Source of the DNA: Sulfurimonas sp.
Lineage (GTDB): Bacteria > Campylobacterota > Campylobacteria > Campylobacterales > Sulfurimonadaceae
DNA length: 58,941 nt
Direction of reading: 5' to 3'
Assembly (NCBI GenBank): GCA_028689055.1
Contig: JAQTWZ010000008.1
Span: 1 to 58,941, forward strand
The translations under genes were made by a program, and so were the position numbers. Numbering within the stretch: the first letter of the stretch is position 1; every line of letters starts with the position of its first letter. Of this stretch, positions 7,898 through 17,037 are shown in pieces. The notes beneath the pieces are model-generated. The model worked only from the letters and a program-made list of their open reading frames with translations, ran no database searches and had not been told where the DNA came from.

Positions 7898-9224
7898 AAG
7901 GTTTTTTTTGTTGCAGCTTGTTTATATATTTGTCGTTGCGTTTTTGTTTTTTGGATGTTCTAGTAAAAATATAGAGCCAAAAGTAGAACAAAGGACTCCG
8001 ATTTATGATTTGGTACATCTTCCTCAAAATCCTGAAGCGTACACAAAAGATATAAATTTTACTGCTTCTACTTCAGATATACAAAAAAAATTTGAACGTT
8101 CTTATTTTAAAGTTTGGAATATTGAAAAACATAGCACATTACTTGAAGAAATAAAGTGGCCATTTCGCTCCTATACTCTCAATAATAGTTACGGAGAAAA
8201 CCTTCAGCCGCATACACAAAGTTTTTTTGATACGATGTATGAAAACTCAAATTTTGATGCATTTTCTACTCTCAACAAAAGGGCTATAACTTTATGTCGT
8301 GTTGATATGAGACTTTTTCCCACAAATACACCACTTTTACATAATCCTTCTCTAGCGGGAGAAGGTTTCCCTTTTGATTATCTTCAAAACAGTGCTGTTC
8401 ATGCAAATAAGCCAGTTTTTGTTTCGCATTATTCAAAAGACAAAGAATGGGTCTATATATTTAGCAGTTTTGCATCCGGATGGGTCAAAACAAAAGAGAT
8501 AGCATTTTTAGAAAAAACATATACTGATTTGTGGCAAAACGCAGAGCAAGTTTTTTTTACACAGGATAATATCGCACTTCATGATGAAGAAGAAAATTTC
8601 CTTTTTAAATCTAAAATTGGAATGATGTTACCGTTGATTGAAGAAGACGAGGAAAGTTATACGCTTCTAGCTGTATCTTCTTATAAGACATCTGAGCCTC
8701 TTTTTGTAACAACAAAAATATCCAAAGCTTTTGCACATAAAGAAAAACTTGATTTTACAAGTGAAAATCTCAATAATATTGTGGGTCAACTTTCTATGTC
8801 GCATTATGGCTGGGGCGGGATGTATGATCAGAGAGATTGTTCATCCATGCTCAGAGACTTGTTCGCACCTTTTGGTATTTGGCTTCCAAGAAACTCCTAT
8901 AGCCAAAGCAAAGTAGGTCAGGTTATCAGCTTTGAGGGTATGAGTGATGAAGAAAAAATAAAAATTATCAAAGAAAAAGGCGTCCCATTTAAAACGCTTT
9001 TGTATAGAAAAGGACATATAGTTTTATATGTAGGAACAGTTGAAAATGAAATTGTAATTTTTCACGATACCTGGGGTATCCGAACTTTAAAAGATGGAGT
9101 AGAGGGAAGAATAATTATCGGTAAAGCAGTATTTAGCTCTCTCTATTTGGGCAAAGAACAAAAAAATTACGATAAAAATACAGCAATGTTACAAAGCCTT
9201 AAAAGTATGAATATACTTTTTTAA
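7887..9224 (+). CDS. NlpC/P60 lipoprotein with SH3-like domains
   Basis: A 445-residue predicted outer-membrane or periplasm-facing lipoprotein. The hydrophobic leader ends in FLFFGC with Cys24 as the lipidation site. The middle region (about 140-280) looks like the SH3 and stabilising segments of this family. The C-terminal NlpC/P60 papain-like domain has WGGMYDQRDCSSMLRDLF (Cys near 317) and GHIVLYVG (His near 375). Such enzymes cut peptide cross-links of peptidoglycan. The start at 7887 overlaps the repressor stop. Its TAA stop overlaps the stop of the opposite-strand gene in the shared tetramer TTAA (9221-9224). Confidence 0.85.
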   Translation: MLTKRFFLLQLVYIFVVAFLFFGCSSKNIEPKVEQRTPIYDLVHLPQNPEAYTKDINFTASTSDIQKKFERSYFKVWNIEKHSTLLEEIKWPFRSYTLNNSYGENLQPHTQSFFDTMYENSNFDAFSTLNKRAITLCRVDMRLFPTNTPLLHNPSLAGEGFPFDYLQNSAVHANKPVFVSHYSKDKEWVYIFSSFASGWVKTKEIAFLEKTYTDLWQNAEQVFFTQDNIALHDEEENFLFKSKIGMMLPLIEEDEESYTLLAVSSYKTSEPLFVTTKISKAFAHKEKLDFTSENLNNIVGQLSMSHYGWGGMYDQRDCSSMLRDLFAPFGIWLPRNSYSQSKVGQVISFEGMSDEEKIKIIKEKGVPFKTLLYRKGHIVLYVGTVENEIVIFHDTWGIRTLKDGVEGRIIIGKAVFSSLYLGKEQKNYDKNTAMLQSLKSMNILF

Positions 9225-9526
9225 GCTTTGATATCGAGCATAGAACCTAAAATATCATCTTGAGCTTTGATAGCTGTTACATTTACAGCATTGCCTTTGC
9301 TTGCGATGATTTGGTCTGTAATCTCTTTGGAAAGGTCTGTCTGGCTTTTTGCCGATCCAGTGCTATTTGCCATGCGAGTATCTGCTTTTAGCCCGTTAGC
9401 AGTTTCGGAAATCTTTGTGTCCTTTGGAACATAACCATCCGTATTTGCGTCGGCTATATTACTAGCACTTGCGTTTAGCATAGTTTGATGCGCTTGCATA
9501 GACGAAATGTTACTTGATATATTCAT
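9221..9526 (-). CDS. Small flagellar basal-body rod-like protein
   Basis: A 101-residue protein with the N-terminal rod motif NISSNISSMQAHQTMLNASA, then SNIADANTDGYVPKDT, and a C-terminal helix typical of FlgB/FlgC/FlgE ends (KGNAVNVTAIKAQDDILGSM, then LDIKA). It has both terminal helices but almost none of the middle domain, so it is a minimal rod/hook-family relative and not FlgB or FlgC themselves. ATG 9526 follows AAGGAGT. No other flagellar genes are nearby and no sigma-54 or sigma-28 promoter is obvious. A role as rod/hook accessory is inference. Confidence 0.75.
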   Translation of the reverse strand: MNISSNISSMQAHQTMLNASASNIADANTDGYVPKDTKISETANGLKADTRMANSTGSAKSQTDLSKEITDQIIASKGNAVNVTAIKAQDDILGSMLDIKA

Positions 9527-9552
9527 AATATACTCCTTAGTCTGCACTATTG

Positions 9553-9593
9553 TAATACGAAGAGCATAAAAATATCTTTATACTTTCGTATTA
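9553..9593. repeat. Inverted repeat in front of the rod-like gene
   Basis: Nine-base arms TAATACGAA (9553-9561) and TTCGTATTA (9585-9593) separated by 23 bases, between the dapD stop and the rod-like gene start. They could be a transcription-factor site or a weak dapD terminator. No U-tract is seen. Confidence 0.35.
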
Positions 9594-9602
9594 GCAACAA
9601 TT

Positions 9603-10802
9603 CTAATGTAAATCAGAATTGAGTTTGATCTCTCTTTTTGAGCGAGATACTGTGATTTCTCCGTTTGTAGAGTTTTGTCTAAAATGAAGCCCGTTGAGTC
9701 CGGCTAATTCTTTGCCTTTAAAGATAGAACCTTCAAATACCGTATCATTATTTACTTCTTTTATTTTTGCAAGTTCTGCATCTTTGATACTTACTTTTGT
9801 TCCCTCAAGAATAGCAAGACCTGCATCGATAATACATCCATCACCCAGAGGAATACCACATGTTGAGTTTGCTCCAAGAAGGGTGTTTTTTCCTATTGAG
9901 ATAGGATTGCCATCTGTACCGCTGAGTACGCCAAGGATAGAAGCACCTCCGCCAACATCACTGCCTGCACCAACGATAGCAGAAGAAGAGATACGACCCT
10001 CAACCATAACTGGACCTGTTGTTCCTGCGTTGAAGTTGATGTATGAAGCACCAGGCATTACAGTCGTTCCAGCTGCGAGTTGCGCACCAAATCTTACCTT
10101 TGAAGTATCTAAAATTCTTGTATTGTCTGCCGGAATGATGTGCTGTAAAAAGCGAGGGAATTTATCTACAAAATCAATGTGAGGATATTCATTTGCTAGT
10201 TTGAGCTCTATTTCAAACTCTCTGAGGTAATCAAGTTCTATCGGTTGTCCGCTTGACCATGCAACATTTGGAAGTGCTCCAAACGCACCATTGAGGTTGA
10301 CACCTCTTAGAGATACTTTAGCCTGAGACATAGCGTAAAGTTTAAGATATGTTGCTTCTACGCTCATGAGTGGTTTATCCTCAAAGATAAAAGTCACTTT
10401 AAACTCTCCTTCAAGGCTACCGTTGTTGATGATTTGAGAATAGAGTGAAGAGACGACTTGGATGTTTTTGTGCGCATCTCCGTGAGCTTCATCGGCATAA
10501 GGAGTAAACGCATTGAGTGCACTTTTCAAAAACGCAAGGTTGATAGTACAAACAACTTCACTTTGAGTGAAATCTACATTTATTCCTTGTTCCGCAAGCG
10601 CTTTGATAAAGATGGCTGCACTTCCAAAGTTTTCATTCCAGTTGATAAAAGGATAGGTTGCCTGAAGTGTTTTATCAACATTTAGTTGCCCTAAGTCAAC
10701 TCTACAGATACCAAACGCCAAAGGATCTTTATAGTTTGGAGTTGTAGATTTTATCTCTTGTATCAGTGCTTTAAACGCATCTGTTGTTTGAATGATTTCC
10801 AT
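9603..10802 (-). CDS. dapD: Tetrahydrodipicolinate N-succinyltransferase
   Basis: Succinylates tetrahydrodipicolinate in the succinylase branch of lysine and meso-diaminopimelate synthesis. At 399 residues it is the long form common in Campylobacterota: an extra N-terminal domain, then a left-handed beta-helix built of hexapeptide turns (TTVMPGASYINFNAGTTGPV, then GGASILGVLSG and IGKNTLLGANSTCGIPLGDG). ATG 10802 (MEIIQTTDAF) is preferred; an upstream in-frame ATG at 10835 would add 11 unlikely residues. Transcribed alone. Confidence 0.93.
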   Translation of the reverse strand: MEIIQTTDAFKALIQEIKSTTPNYKDPLAFGICRVDLGQLNVDKTLQATYPFINWNENFGSAAIFIKALAEQGINVDFTQSEVVCTINLAFLKSALNAFTPYADEAHGDAHKNIQVVSSLYSQIINNGSLEGEFKVTFIFEDKPLMSVEATYLKLYAMSQAKVSLRGVNLNGAFGALPNVAWSSGQPIELDYLREFEIELKLANEYPHIDFVDKFPRFLQHIIPADNTRILDTSKVRFGAQLAAGTTVMPGASYINFNAGTTGPVMVEGRISSSAIVGAGSDVGGGASILGVLSGTDGNPISIGKNTLLGANSTCGIPLGDGCIIDAGLAILEGTKVSIKDAELAKIKEVNNDTVFEGSIFKGKELAGLNGLHFRQNSTNGEITVSRSKREIKLNSDLH

Positions 10803-10898
10803 TGAATTCTCGCTTAAATAATTTATTTGCGGCATTATACTTAAAGAATGCTAATGACTTTTTGTATATACTAAAAAATCAATTTGAGGACACAGACA

Positions 10899-11402
10899 AT
10901 GGATAAATGGCTCGAACTTTTAAGAAAAAATGATTATATGGGTGTCAAACAGTATCTCAAAAATGGGGCAGATTTGAGTGCTACAAATGAGAGTGGTGAG
11001 TCTGTTTTGGCTTGTGCTCTACGAAGTAGATGCGATTTTGATTTGTTAAAACTTCTTATCGAAAGTGGTGCAGATATTTTTGATTTTGATGATGAGGGTG
11101 TAAGTATCTTTGATATGGCCATCACTTATGACAATGTAGAAATGGTTCAGTACCTTATTGACAAAGAAATTGATGTGAGTAAAACAAGTAGAAGAAGCGG
11201 TTTCACTCCACTCATGGCAGCTGCGTGTTATGGACGAGTAGAAATTGCAAAGATTTTGATTGCGCAGGGCGTAGATCAAAACGCTTTGGATTCAAAGGGT
11301 TTTTGTGCAGCAGATTTTGCGAGAAAAATGAATAAAAAAAGTATCCTTGCCCTTTTGGAATATGATCCAAATAGTCCAAAAAATACAACCTACGCGAGAT
11401 AA
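10899..11402 (+). CDS. Ankyrin-repeat protein
   Basis: A 167-residue protein consisting of about four ankyrin repeats. NESGESVLACALRSR, DDEGVSIFDMAITYDNVEMV and SGFTPLMAAACYGRVEIAKI show the spaced Leu/Ala helix pattern with Gly/Asp turns. No signal peptide, so probably cytosolic. Such proteins bind other proteins; in Campylobacter an ankyrin protein is linked to catalase, but no catalase is near here. ATG 10899 follows GAGGA. It stands alone and converges on the small gene at 11419. Confidence 0.82.
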   Translation: MDKWLELLRKNDYMGVKQYLKNGADLSATNESGESVLACALRSRCDFDLLKLLIESGADIFDFDDEGVSIFDMAITYDNVEMVQYLIDKEIDVSKTSRRSGFTPLMAAACYGRVEIAKILIAQGVDQNALDSKGFCAADFARKMNKKSILALLEYDPNSPKNTTYAR

Positions 11403-11418
11403 GGTCAAAGCCTAAGTG

Positions 11419-11610
11419 TTAGTCGAAAAACTTTCCTTGTTTTGTGTTGTCAAGGGGTTTTCTTTTTTCTTTTTCAAGCCATTCCTGAAGAAGAGACTCG
11501 ATAACTTTACTCAAACTCATTTTATATCTATCCCTTGAATATTTCATCGAATCTTCCCAGGTTTTTTTGTCTATTAGCAAACTTCTTGTGACTTCATCTT
11601 TTGGTTTCAT
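11419..11610 (-). CDS. Small ribbon-helix-helix-like protein
   Basis: A 63-residue basic protein. The N-terminal strand-like VTRSLLIDKKTWEDSMKYS followed by KMSLSKVIESLLQEWLEKEK fits the strand-helix-helix layout of CopG/Arc DNA-binding proteins. AAGGT precedes ATG 11610. No partner toxin lies next to it, though a 41-residue membrane peptide ORF (11656-11781) is directly upstream on the same strand. A DNA-binding role is likely but not proven. Confidence 0.6.
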   Translation of the reverse strand: MKPKDEVTRSLLIDKKTWEDSMKYSRDRYKMSLSKVIESLLQEWLEKEKRKPLDNTKQGKFFD

Positions 11611-11655
11611 ATTGTACCTTGTGTGTTTTATTGATTGGATGTATAAGCAGTTATT

Positions 11656-11781
11656 TTATATTTTAAAAGTGTAGTGGTGTTTCTCTTCTTTTGATTCTTT
11701 TTTGGACGGAAGCAGAAAACTTCTATAAATAACATATATGAAAAGTATGAGCAATAAAAGTACCAATAAGCCAATCAACAT
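11656..11781 (-). CDS. Small single-span membrane peptide (41 residues)
   Basis: An ORF starting MLIGLLVLLLLILFIYVIYR, then a charged tail PSKKESKEEKHHYTFKI. An AGAGGGG ribosome site lies seven bases upstream. It has one transmembrane helix and a short cytosolic tail. It lies 45 bases upstream of the RHH-like gene on the same strand and could be co-transcribed with it; the pair has the size of a type I/II toxin-antitoxin unit, but nothing else supports that. Confidence 0.5.
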   Translation of the reverse strand: MLIGLLVLLLLILFIYVIYRSFLLPSKKESKEEKHHYTFKI

Positions 11782-11834
11782 GCCAAACCCCTCTAAAAAT
11801 GATTTTATAGAGTAGTATCGACATAGTTCATCTA

Positions 11835-12566
11835 TTACATTAATTTATATTCAATATTTTTATTTTGTAGCTCATGACAAAAAAGCCGGAACTGTTTTTC
11901 TACACTGCGTTTATCTGTTCCGCTAAGTGAAAGTTCTACAGATGCTTTGTTGTCACTAAATATAGGAAGAGAGGAAAGCTCTATATCATCTGGAATTTGC
12001 AACATGAGCGAGATAAGTGTATTTTCACTTGTCTGTGCGAGTAGGGTACATCTAAATTTCTCTTTTGCATCACTAAACGCAGTCTTAATAACGCTACTTA
12101 TCATCGGATGTGCCATCTGTGGAAATCCTGGTACAAAAAAGAAACGATTTTCCAGTGAAAAACCGGACATATTATTGACTGGATTAAAAAGTAGTTGTGC
12201 ACCTTGTGGAAGTTCTGCCATATGGATACGATGTGGATAAGCTTCATCGCCGAAGCGATCAAGTATATCTTGTGTAAATTTCTCATGTGCATGGAGTGGT
12301 TTTGCGGTGAAAATCTCAGCAGCTATTTCACGTGTCAAATCATCAGGAGTAGAACCAATGCCTCCAAAAGAGAACATCACTGCGTTTTGATCTGCTTGGA
12401 TAAGTCTGTAGCAGTTTTGTATAAGCTTTTTGTCGTCTTTGATGATAAAAGAAGCAAAGAGCTCATGTCCATATTTGGCGAGTTCATTTTGAAGAAACTC
12501 AAAATGCTTGTCAGTGCGTCTTGCGTTTAAAATTTCTGTCCCGATAATCATTGCATAAAAGTTCAT
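11835..12566 (-). CDS. CinA N-terminal-type molybdopterin-binding-fold protein
   Basis: A 243-residue protein with the MoaB/Mog-like domain of CinA (about 1-165): IIGTEILNARRTDKHFEFLQ at the start, then FSFGGIGSTPDDLTREIAAE, then FVPGFPQMAHPM. It lacks the C-terminal NMN deamidase (PncC) domain of full CinA, so it is the short form. CinA N-domains have ADP-ribose or CoA pyrophosphatase activity in some bacteria, which may be the role here. Divergent from the acidic gene at 12626. Confidence 0.78.
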   Translation of the reverse strand: MNFYAMIIGTEILNARRTDKHFEFLQNELAKYGHELFASFIIKDDKKLIQNCYRLIQADQNAVMFSFGGIGSTPDDLTREIAAEIFTAKPLHAHEKFTQDILDRFGDEAYPHRIHMAELPQGAQLLFNPVNNMSGFSLENRFFFVPGFPQMAHPMISSVIKTAFSDAKEKFRCTLLAQTSENTLISLMLQIPDDIELSSLPIFSDNKASVELSLSGTDKRSVEKQFRLFCHELQNKNIEYKLM

Positions 12567-12625
12567 CTGTTCTACTTTTTTGCAAATTATAGTATTATTT
12601 CATAAATAATAAACGAGGGTAAAAT

Positions 12626-12934
12626 ATGTCTTATGCACAAAAACTAGAAGAATTGATAACTAAAACGGTTATCCCTGATATCGACGAGAGATTGGATGAA
12701 ATCTTTGAAGAGATTGCTGGAAGTAAAGAAGCAACAGAAGATGCTAAAGAAGAGATAGAAGAACTTCAAGAGTTTAAAGCTGACCTTCAAGATGTCCTCA
12801 CAGATATCAAAAACAATGAAATAGATGAAGAAGAGTGTCAAGAGCTTATCGAAGATATTCTTGAAGCTCAAGAGCACAATGGCGATGATGATGAAGACGA
12901 AGATTTCGGCTTTAAAGACGAAGACGAAAAATAA
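12626..12934 (+). CDS. Acidic coiled-coil hypothetical protein
   Basis: A 102-residue, strongly acidic, helical protein: KVIPDIDERLDEIFEEI-like helices with heptad spacing (residues 10-85), then a tail GDDDEDEDFGFKDEDEK of almost only acidic residues. GAGGG precedes the ATG. It sits 63 bases before the long-type adenylate kinase gene but has its own upstream region. No family is recognised. Ionic buffering, a histone-mimic tail or a chaperone role are all unsupported guesses. Confidence 0.7.
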   Translation: MSYAQKLEELITKTVIPDIDERLDEIFEEIAGSKEATEDAKEEIEELQEFKADLQDVLTDIKNNEIDEEECQELIEDILEAQEHNGDDDEDEDFGFKDEDEK

Positions 12935-12963
12935 GCTTACAGTTAGTTTTAACCTCGTTTGAA

Positions 12964-12969
12964 TATAAT
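12964..12969 (+). promoter_or_regulatory. -10 box for the first adenylate kinase
   Basis: TATAAT 29 bases before ATG 12998, in the 63-base gap after the acidic protein gene, suggesting a separate promoter for this kinase. Confidence 0.45.
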
Positions 12970-12985
12970 TTCATCAACAAAATAG

Positions 12986-13642
<657 letters not shown>

Positions 13643-13645
<3 letters not shown>

Positions 13646-13666
13646 TTGAACCTTTTGGTTCAATTA
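13643..13666. terminator. Bidirectional hairpin spanning both adenylate kinase stop codons
   Basis: TAATTGAACC (13643-13652), loop TTTT, GGTTCAATTA (13657-13666): a perfect 10-base-pair stem. Its first three bases are the TAA of the long kinase and its last three are the TAA (reverse strand) of the short kinase. A short T-rich stretch follows on the plus side only. Compact convergent terminator. Confidence 0.75.
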
Positions 13667-14233
13667 TATTTTAGAAGATATATAACTTCCCATCTCAGCA
13701 ACTATCGCCTCGATAGTTCCTTCACCCGAAATTACTTTTAGAAGATCTTTCGCACTGTAAAAAGCTTGTATTTCAGAGAGAGGTTCTGTGTAAACTTTCA
13801 TACGATTATCAAAGACTTCCGTATTGTCATCAGCACCGCGAGCACGACCGAGAACCCTGTCTCTTGCAGTCTCTTCACTTACATGCACCTCTATAACGCT
13901 GCAAAGTTTTAAAGATGCATCACTGCTCATGTAGCTATCAAGTGCATTTAATTGCTCCATACTTCTTGGGTAACCATCAATAATTATGATGTCCGTAGGA
14001 GCATTTTTGATTGCGTTTACGATAGTCTCTATCGCTATTTTGATGGGGACGATGAGACCTTTGGAGATGTAGTTGTTGATCTCAAGTCCGAGCGCACTAC
14101 CGCTTGCAACTTCCCCACGGAGCATATCACCGGTAGAGTAGTGTGTTATCGCTGCGTTTTGTGCTGCGATGAGTTCCGCATCTGTTGTTTTACCGGAGCC
14201 TGGTGCTCCGATAATCAAAAAGAGTTTCTTCAT
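13664..14233 (-). CDS. adk: Adenylate kinase, short (Campylobacter/Helicobacter-type) form
   Basis: A 189-residue enzyme starting MKKLFLIIGAPGSGKTTDAE (P-loop), with HYSTGDMLRGEVASGS, IIIDGYPRSMEQLNALD and the short LID LGRARGADDNTEVFDNRMKV. It closely matches the short adenylate kinase of Campylobacter and, as there, lies directly downstream of aspS (9 bases). So it is likely the ancestral adk of the lineage, with the facing long-form gene an added copy. Function: adenine nucleotide balance in the cytosol. Confidence 0.93.
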   Translation of the reverse strand: MKKLFLIIGAPGSGKTTDAELIAAQNAAITHYSTGDMLRGEVASGSALGLEINNYISKGLIVPIKIAIETIVNAIKNAPTDIIIIDGYPRSMEQLNALDSYMSSDASLKLCSVIEVHVSEETARDRVLGRARGADDNTEVFDNRMKVYTEPLSEIQAFYSAKDLLKVISGEGTIEAIVAEMGSYISSKI

Positions 14234-14241
14234 AAGAAAAA

Positions 14242-15999
14242 TTACGCTTTTGCTTTATCGCGCAAACGAATATGTAGGTCTCTGAGTTGTGTCGCATCTA
14301 CTTCACTTGGAGCTTTTGTAAGGATACAAGAAGCTTTTTGTGTTTTAGGGAATGCGATAACGTCACGGATACTTGATTTTTTGGAAAGAAGCATCATAAG
14401 TCTGTCAAACCCTATAGCAAAACCACCGTGTGGAGGTGCACCAAACTTGAGTGCATCAAGTAAGAAACCAAATTTTTCTTGCGCTTCTTCTTCGCCGATA
14501 CCTAAAAGTTTGAAGATCTCTTCTTGCATCGCTTGTTTATGGATACGGATAGATCCGCCGCCAAGCTCCGTACCGTTGAGTACGATGTCATAAGCGATAG
14601 ATTCTATCTCTTCTATGTCATCTTTGTCTGTATCTTTTGGTTGTGTAAATGGATGATGCAGTGCTTTTACGCGTCCGTCTTCTACTTCAAACATAGGAAA
14701 ATCAACTACCCACACGAACTCATAAGCGTCTTTGTCAGCAAGGTTCATTCGCTCATGCTCTGCGAGGAAAATTCTCAGTCGTCCCATATAATCCCATACA
14801 GTTTTTTTATCACCTGCACCAAAAAATACAACATCACCAAGTTCCATACCAAGTCTCTCAACTAAAAGAGCGATATCTTCTTCAGTGAAAAATTTGATAA
14901 GTGGACCTTTGAGACCATCTTCTTTCATCTGAAAATAGCCAAGACCCTGCGCACCGAATTTACGTACAAAATCTTCAAAGCTTTTCATCTCGCGTTTTGA
15001 AAATATCAAATCAGCTCCAGGGACTTTGAGGGCTTTGATACGGTTTTTGTGTGGTTGTTTTGCGATATTTGTAAAGATTTCATTGTCACATCTTTCAAAT
15101 ATATCAATAACGTCAACCATTTTAAGGTCATATCTGAGGTCAGGCTTATCAGAACCATACCATTCCATTGCGTTTTTATAAGTGATACGATTAAAAGGAG
15201 GTTTGATCTCTACGCCACATGCGCCAAACATCGCTACAAGGAGCTCTTCGGCGATCTTGATAACATCTTCTTGGTCACAAAAACTCATCTCAACATCTAT
15301 TTGCGTAAACTCAGGTTGTCTGTCCGCACGTAAATCTTCATCACGGAAACATTTTGCTATCTGGAAATATCTATCAAATCCGCCAACCATCAAAAGCTGT
15401 TTGAAAAGCTGTGGAGACTGAGGCAGTGCATAAAATTCACCGCTATGAACACGAGAGGGTACAAGATAATCTCTCGCACCCTCTGGCGTAGATTTTGTGA
15501 GTATCGGAGTTTCAACTTCCAAAAAGCCGTTTGCATCCAAAATATTTCTCGCAGCAATCGCCGCTTTTGAACGAAGACGGAAAGTCTCATACATATCAGG
15601 ATCTCTCAGCTCAAGATAACGGTATCTGAGTCTCGTCTCTTCTCCTACGTTTTTATCACCAATCACAAAAGGAACCGGAGCACTTCTATTTTCGATGATA
15701 AGTTCAGTTACCATAATTTCAATAGTGCCTGTTTTAAGGCGAGGGTTTACCAAACCTTCTCCACGATGACGTACTACACCTTTTGCGATAAGAACAAACT
15801 CATCACGAACTTCATTGGCAACTTTGTGTGCGGCTGCGTTGTGCTCAGGGTCACAAGTTAGTTGCACCAAACCTGTTTTGTCGCGTAAATCGATGAAGAC
15901 GATACCGCCATGATCACGGCTATTATTAGCCCAACCAGTCAGAACGACGCTCTCTCCTACATTTACTTCACTTACATCTGTACAATAATGGCTTCTCAT
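14242..15999 (-). CDS. aspS: Aspartyl-tRNA synthetase, probably non-discriminating
   Basis: 585 residues, bacterial type with an N-terminal OB anticodon-binding domain (1-110), class II catalytic core ([56 protein letters not shown]), the bacterial GAD insertion, and motif 3 [13 protein letters not shown]. In Helicobacter, which lacks AsnRS and GlnRS, AspRS also charges tRNA-Asn for GatCAB amidation; the same is expected here but cannot be read from this window. A reverse -10 (TATAAT at 16030-16035) lies upstream; adk follows in the same operon. Confidence 0.96.
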   Translation of the reverse strand: MRSHYCTDVSEVNVGESVVLTGWANNSRDHGGIVFIDLRDKTGLVQLTCDPEHNAAAHKVANEVRDEFVLIAKGVVRHRGEGLVNPRLKTGTIEIMVTELIIENRSAPVPFVIGDKNVGEETRLRYRYLELRDPDMYETFRLRSKAAIAARNILDANGFLEVETPILTKSTPEGARDYLVPSRVHSGEFYALPQSPQLFKQLLMVGGFDRYFQIAKCFRDEDLRADRQPEFTQIDVEMSFCDQEDVIKIAEELLVAMFGACGVEIKPPFNRITYKNAMEWYGSDKPDLRYDLKMVDVIDIFERCDNEIFTNIAKQPHKNRIKALKVPGADLIFSKREMKSFEDFVRKFGAQGLGYFQMKEDGLKGPLIKFFTEEDIALLVERLGMELGDVVFFGAGDKKTVWDYMGRLRIFLAEHERMNLADKDAYEFVWVVDFPMFEVEDGRVKALHHPFTQPKDTDKDDIEEIESIAYDIVLNGTELGGGSIRIHKQAMQEEIFKLLGIGEEEAQEKFGFLLDALKFGAPPHGGFAIGFDRLMMLLSKKSSIRDVIAFPKTQKASCILTKAPSEVDATQLRDLHIRLRDKAKA

Positions 16000-16029
16000 A
16001 AATAGTGAGTCCTAAAAATAATTTTCGCG

Positions 16030-16035
16030 ATTATA
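16030..16035 (-). promoter_or_regulatory. -10 box for aspS-adk
   Basis: TATAAT on the reverse strand, 31 bases before the aspS ATG, in the 180-base divergent gap with nadK. No clear -35. Confidence 0.4.
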
Positions 16036-16126
16036 ACCAAACTAGCCTTACATAAATATGAGTAGCACTCTTATGAAATTTCACATGACAATTTGCAATA
16101 TTTTTTATTTTTTACTCCCAAAAGTG

Positions 16127-16132
16127 TATAAT
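16127..16132 (+). promoter_or_regulatory. -10 box for nadK-recN-tatD
   Basis: TATAAT 48 bases before the nadK GTG in the aspS/nadK divergent gap. AAAGGAT (about 16168-16174) is the ribosome site. Confidence 0.4.
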
Positions 16133-16179
16133 CAAGGAAAATATTTAGATTTTTTACTTGTGTTTATAAAGGATAGTGT

Positions 16180-17034
16180 GTGCAAAAAAAAGAGATTAAA
16201 AAAGTTGGTGTCATTTTACGACCTTCAACGCCTGAACTTAAGAGTACTTTTTTTAAACTGGAAAAAATTTTTAATAAATATGAAATTGAAGTTTATATTG
16301 ACAGTAACAGCGGCGGTATGATTGATGTTATGGGTATGAATTTTGAACTTCTCTGCAAGCAGTGTGATGCACTCGTAACTGTAGGCGGTGATGGAACACT
16401 TATCTCCACTGTGCGTCGCAGTTTCAATTACGATATTCCCGTGTTTGGTGTTTATGCAGGAAAACTAGGCTTTTTAGCAGATGTAAGCGTAGATGAATTA
16501 GATGCATTCGTAGGTAATCTAGTCCGTAGAAAGTACCGTATTGATGAGCGTTCCGTCTTAGAAGCGAATTTTGTAAAAAATGGCGAAGAGATTAAGATGT
16601 TTGCGTTTAATGATATCGTTTTAACCCGTCCTTCGATATCCAATATGATAACTATTCAAACACTCGTAGATGGTAAAGCCTTTAACACTTATTATGGAGA
16701 TGGTGTGATCGTCTCAACACCGACAGGCTCGACTGCGTACAATCTCTCAGCCGGGGGACCTGTTTTGTTTCCTTTAACACAGGTTTTTACACTTACACCT
16801 ATCTGTCCGCATTCTCTCACCCAAAGACCGGTTGTGCTTCCCGGGACATATTCGATAGAGATGCGTACACCGACAAATCCAGCACTTATGATCGTTGATG
16901 GGCAGGATATGCTTGAAATCGAGATGGATCAAAGTGTTTCTATCAAACTTGCGACAAAAACTGCCAAACTTATACACAGGGAAGAGTTTAACTATTTTGA
17001 TGTTTTGAAACAAAAGTTAAATTGGGGAGAATAG
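16180..17034 (+). CDS. nadK: NAD kinase
   Basis: Phosphorylates NAD to NADP, the sole route to NADP. At 284 residues it has the VGGDGTLISTVRR ATP/NAD motif near residue 69 and the second conserved block STPTGSTAYNLSAGGPVLF near residue 180. The GTG start is set by AAAGGAT upstream; a larger overlapping plus-strand frame starting at 16058 is a shadow. It leads the operon nadK-recN-small membrane protein-tatD, the order found in C. jejuni as I recall. Confidence 0.95.
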   Translation: MQKKEIKKVGVILRPSTPELKSTFFKLEKIFNKYEIEVYIDSNSGGMIDVMGMNFELLCKQCDALVTVGGDGTLISTVRRSFNYDIPVFGVYAGKLGFLADVSVDELDAFVGNLVRRKYRIDERSVLEANFVKNGEEIKMFAFNDIVLTRPSISNMITIQTLVDGKAFNTYYGDGVIVSTPTGSTAYNLSAGGPVLFPLTQVFTLTPICPHSLTQRPVVLPGTYSIEMRTPTNPALMIVDGQDMLEIEMDQSVSIKLATKTAKLIHREEFNYFDVLKQKLNWGE

Positions 17035-17037
17035 AAA

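Noticed and set aside
9694-10182. Long plus-strand open frame opposite dapD
   Set aside because: It is a Ser/Pro-rich antisense shadow of a well-identified gene.
11419-11781. Toxin-antitoxin pair made of the membrane peptide and RHH-like protein
   Set aside because: Only size and proximity support it; there is no known toxin motif, so it was kept as two separate small genes.
13952-14593. Plus-strand open frame of 213 codons across adk and aspS
   Set aside because: It spans the ends of two well-supported reverse-strand genes and has no recognisable domain.
16058-16321. Plus-strand open frame overlapping the nadK start
   Set aside because: It is out of frame with nadK, AT-rich, and extends only into the conserved nadK N-terminus.
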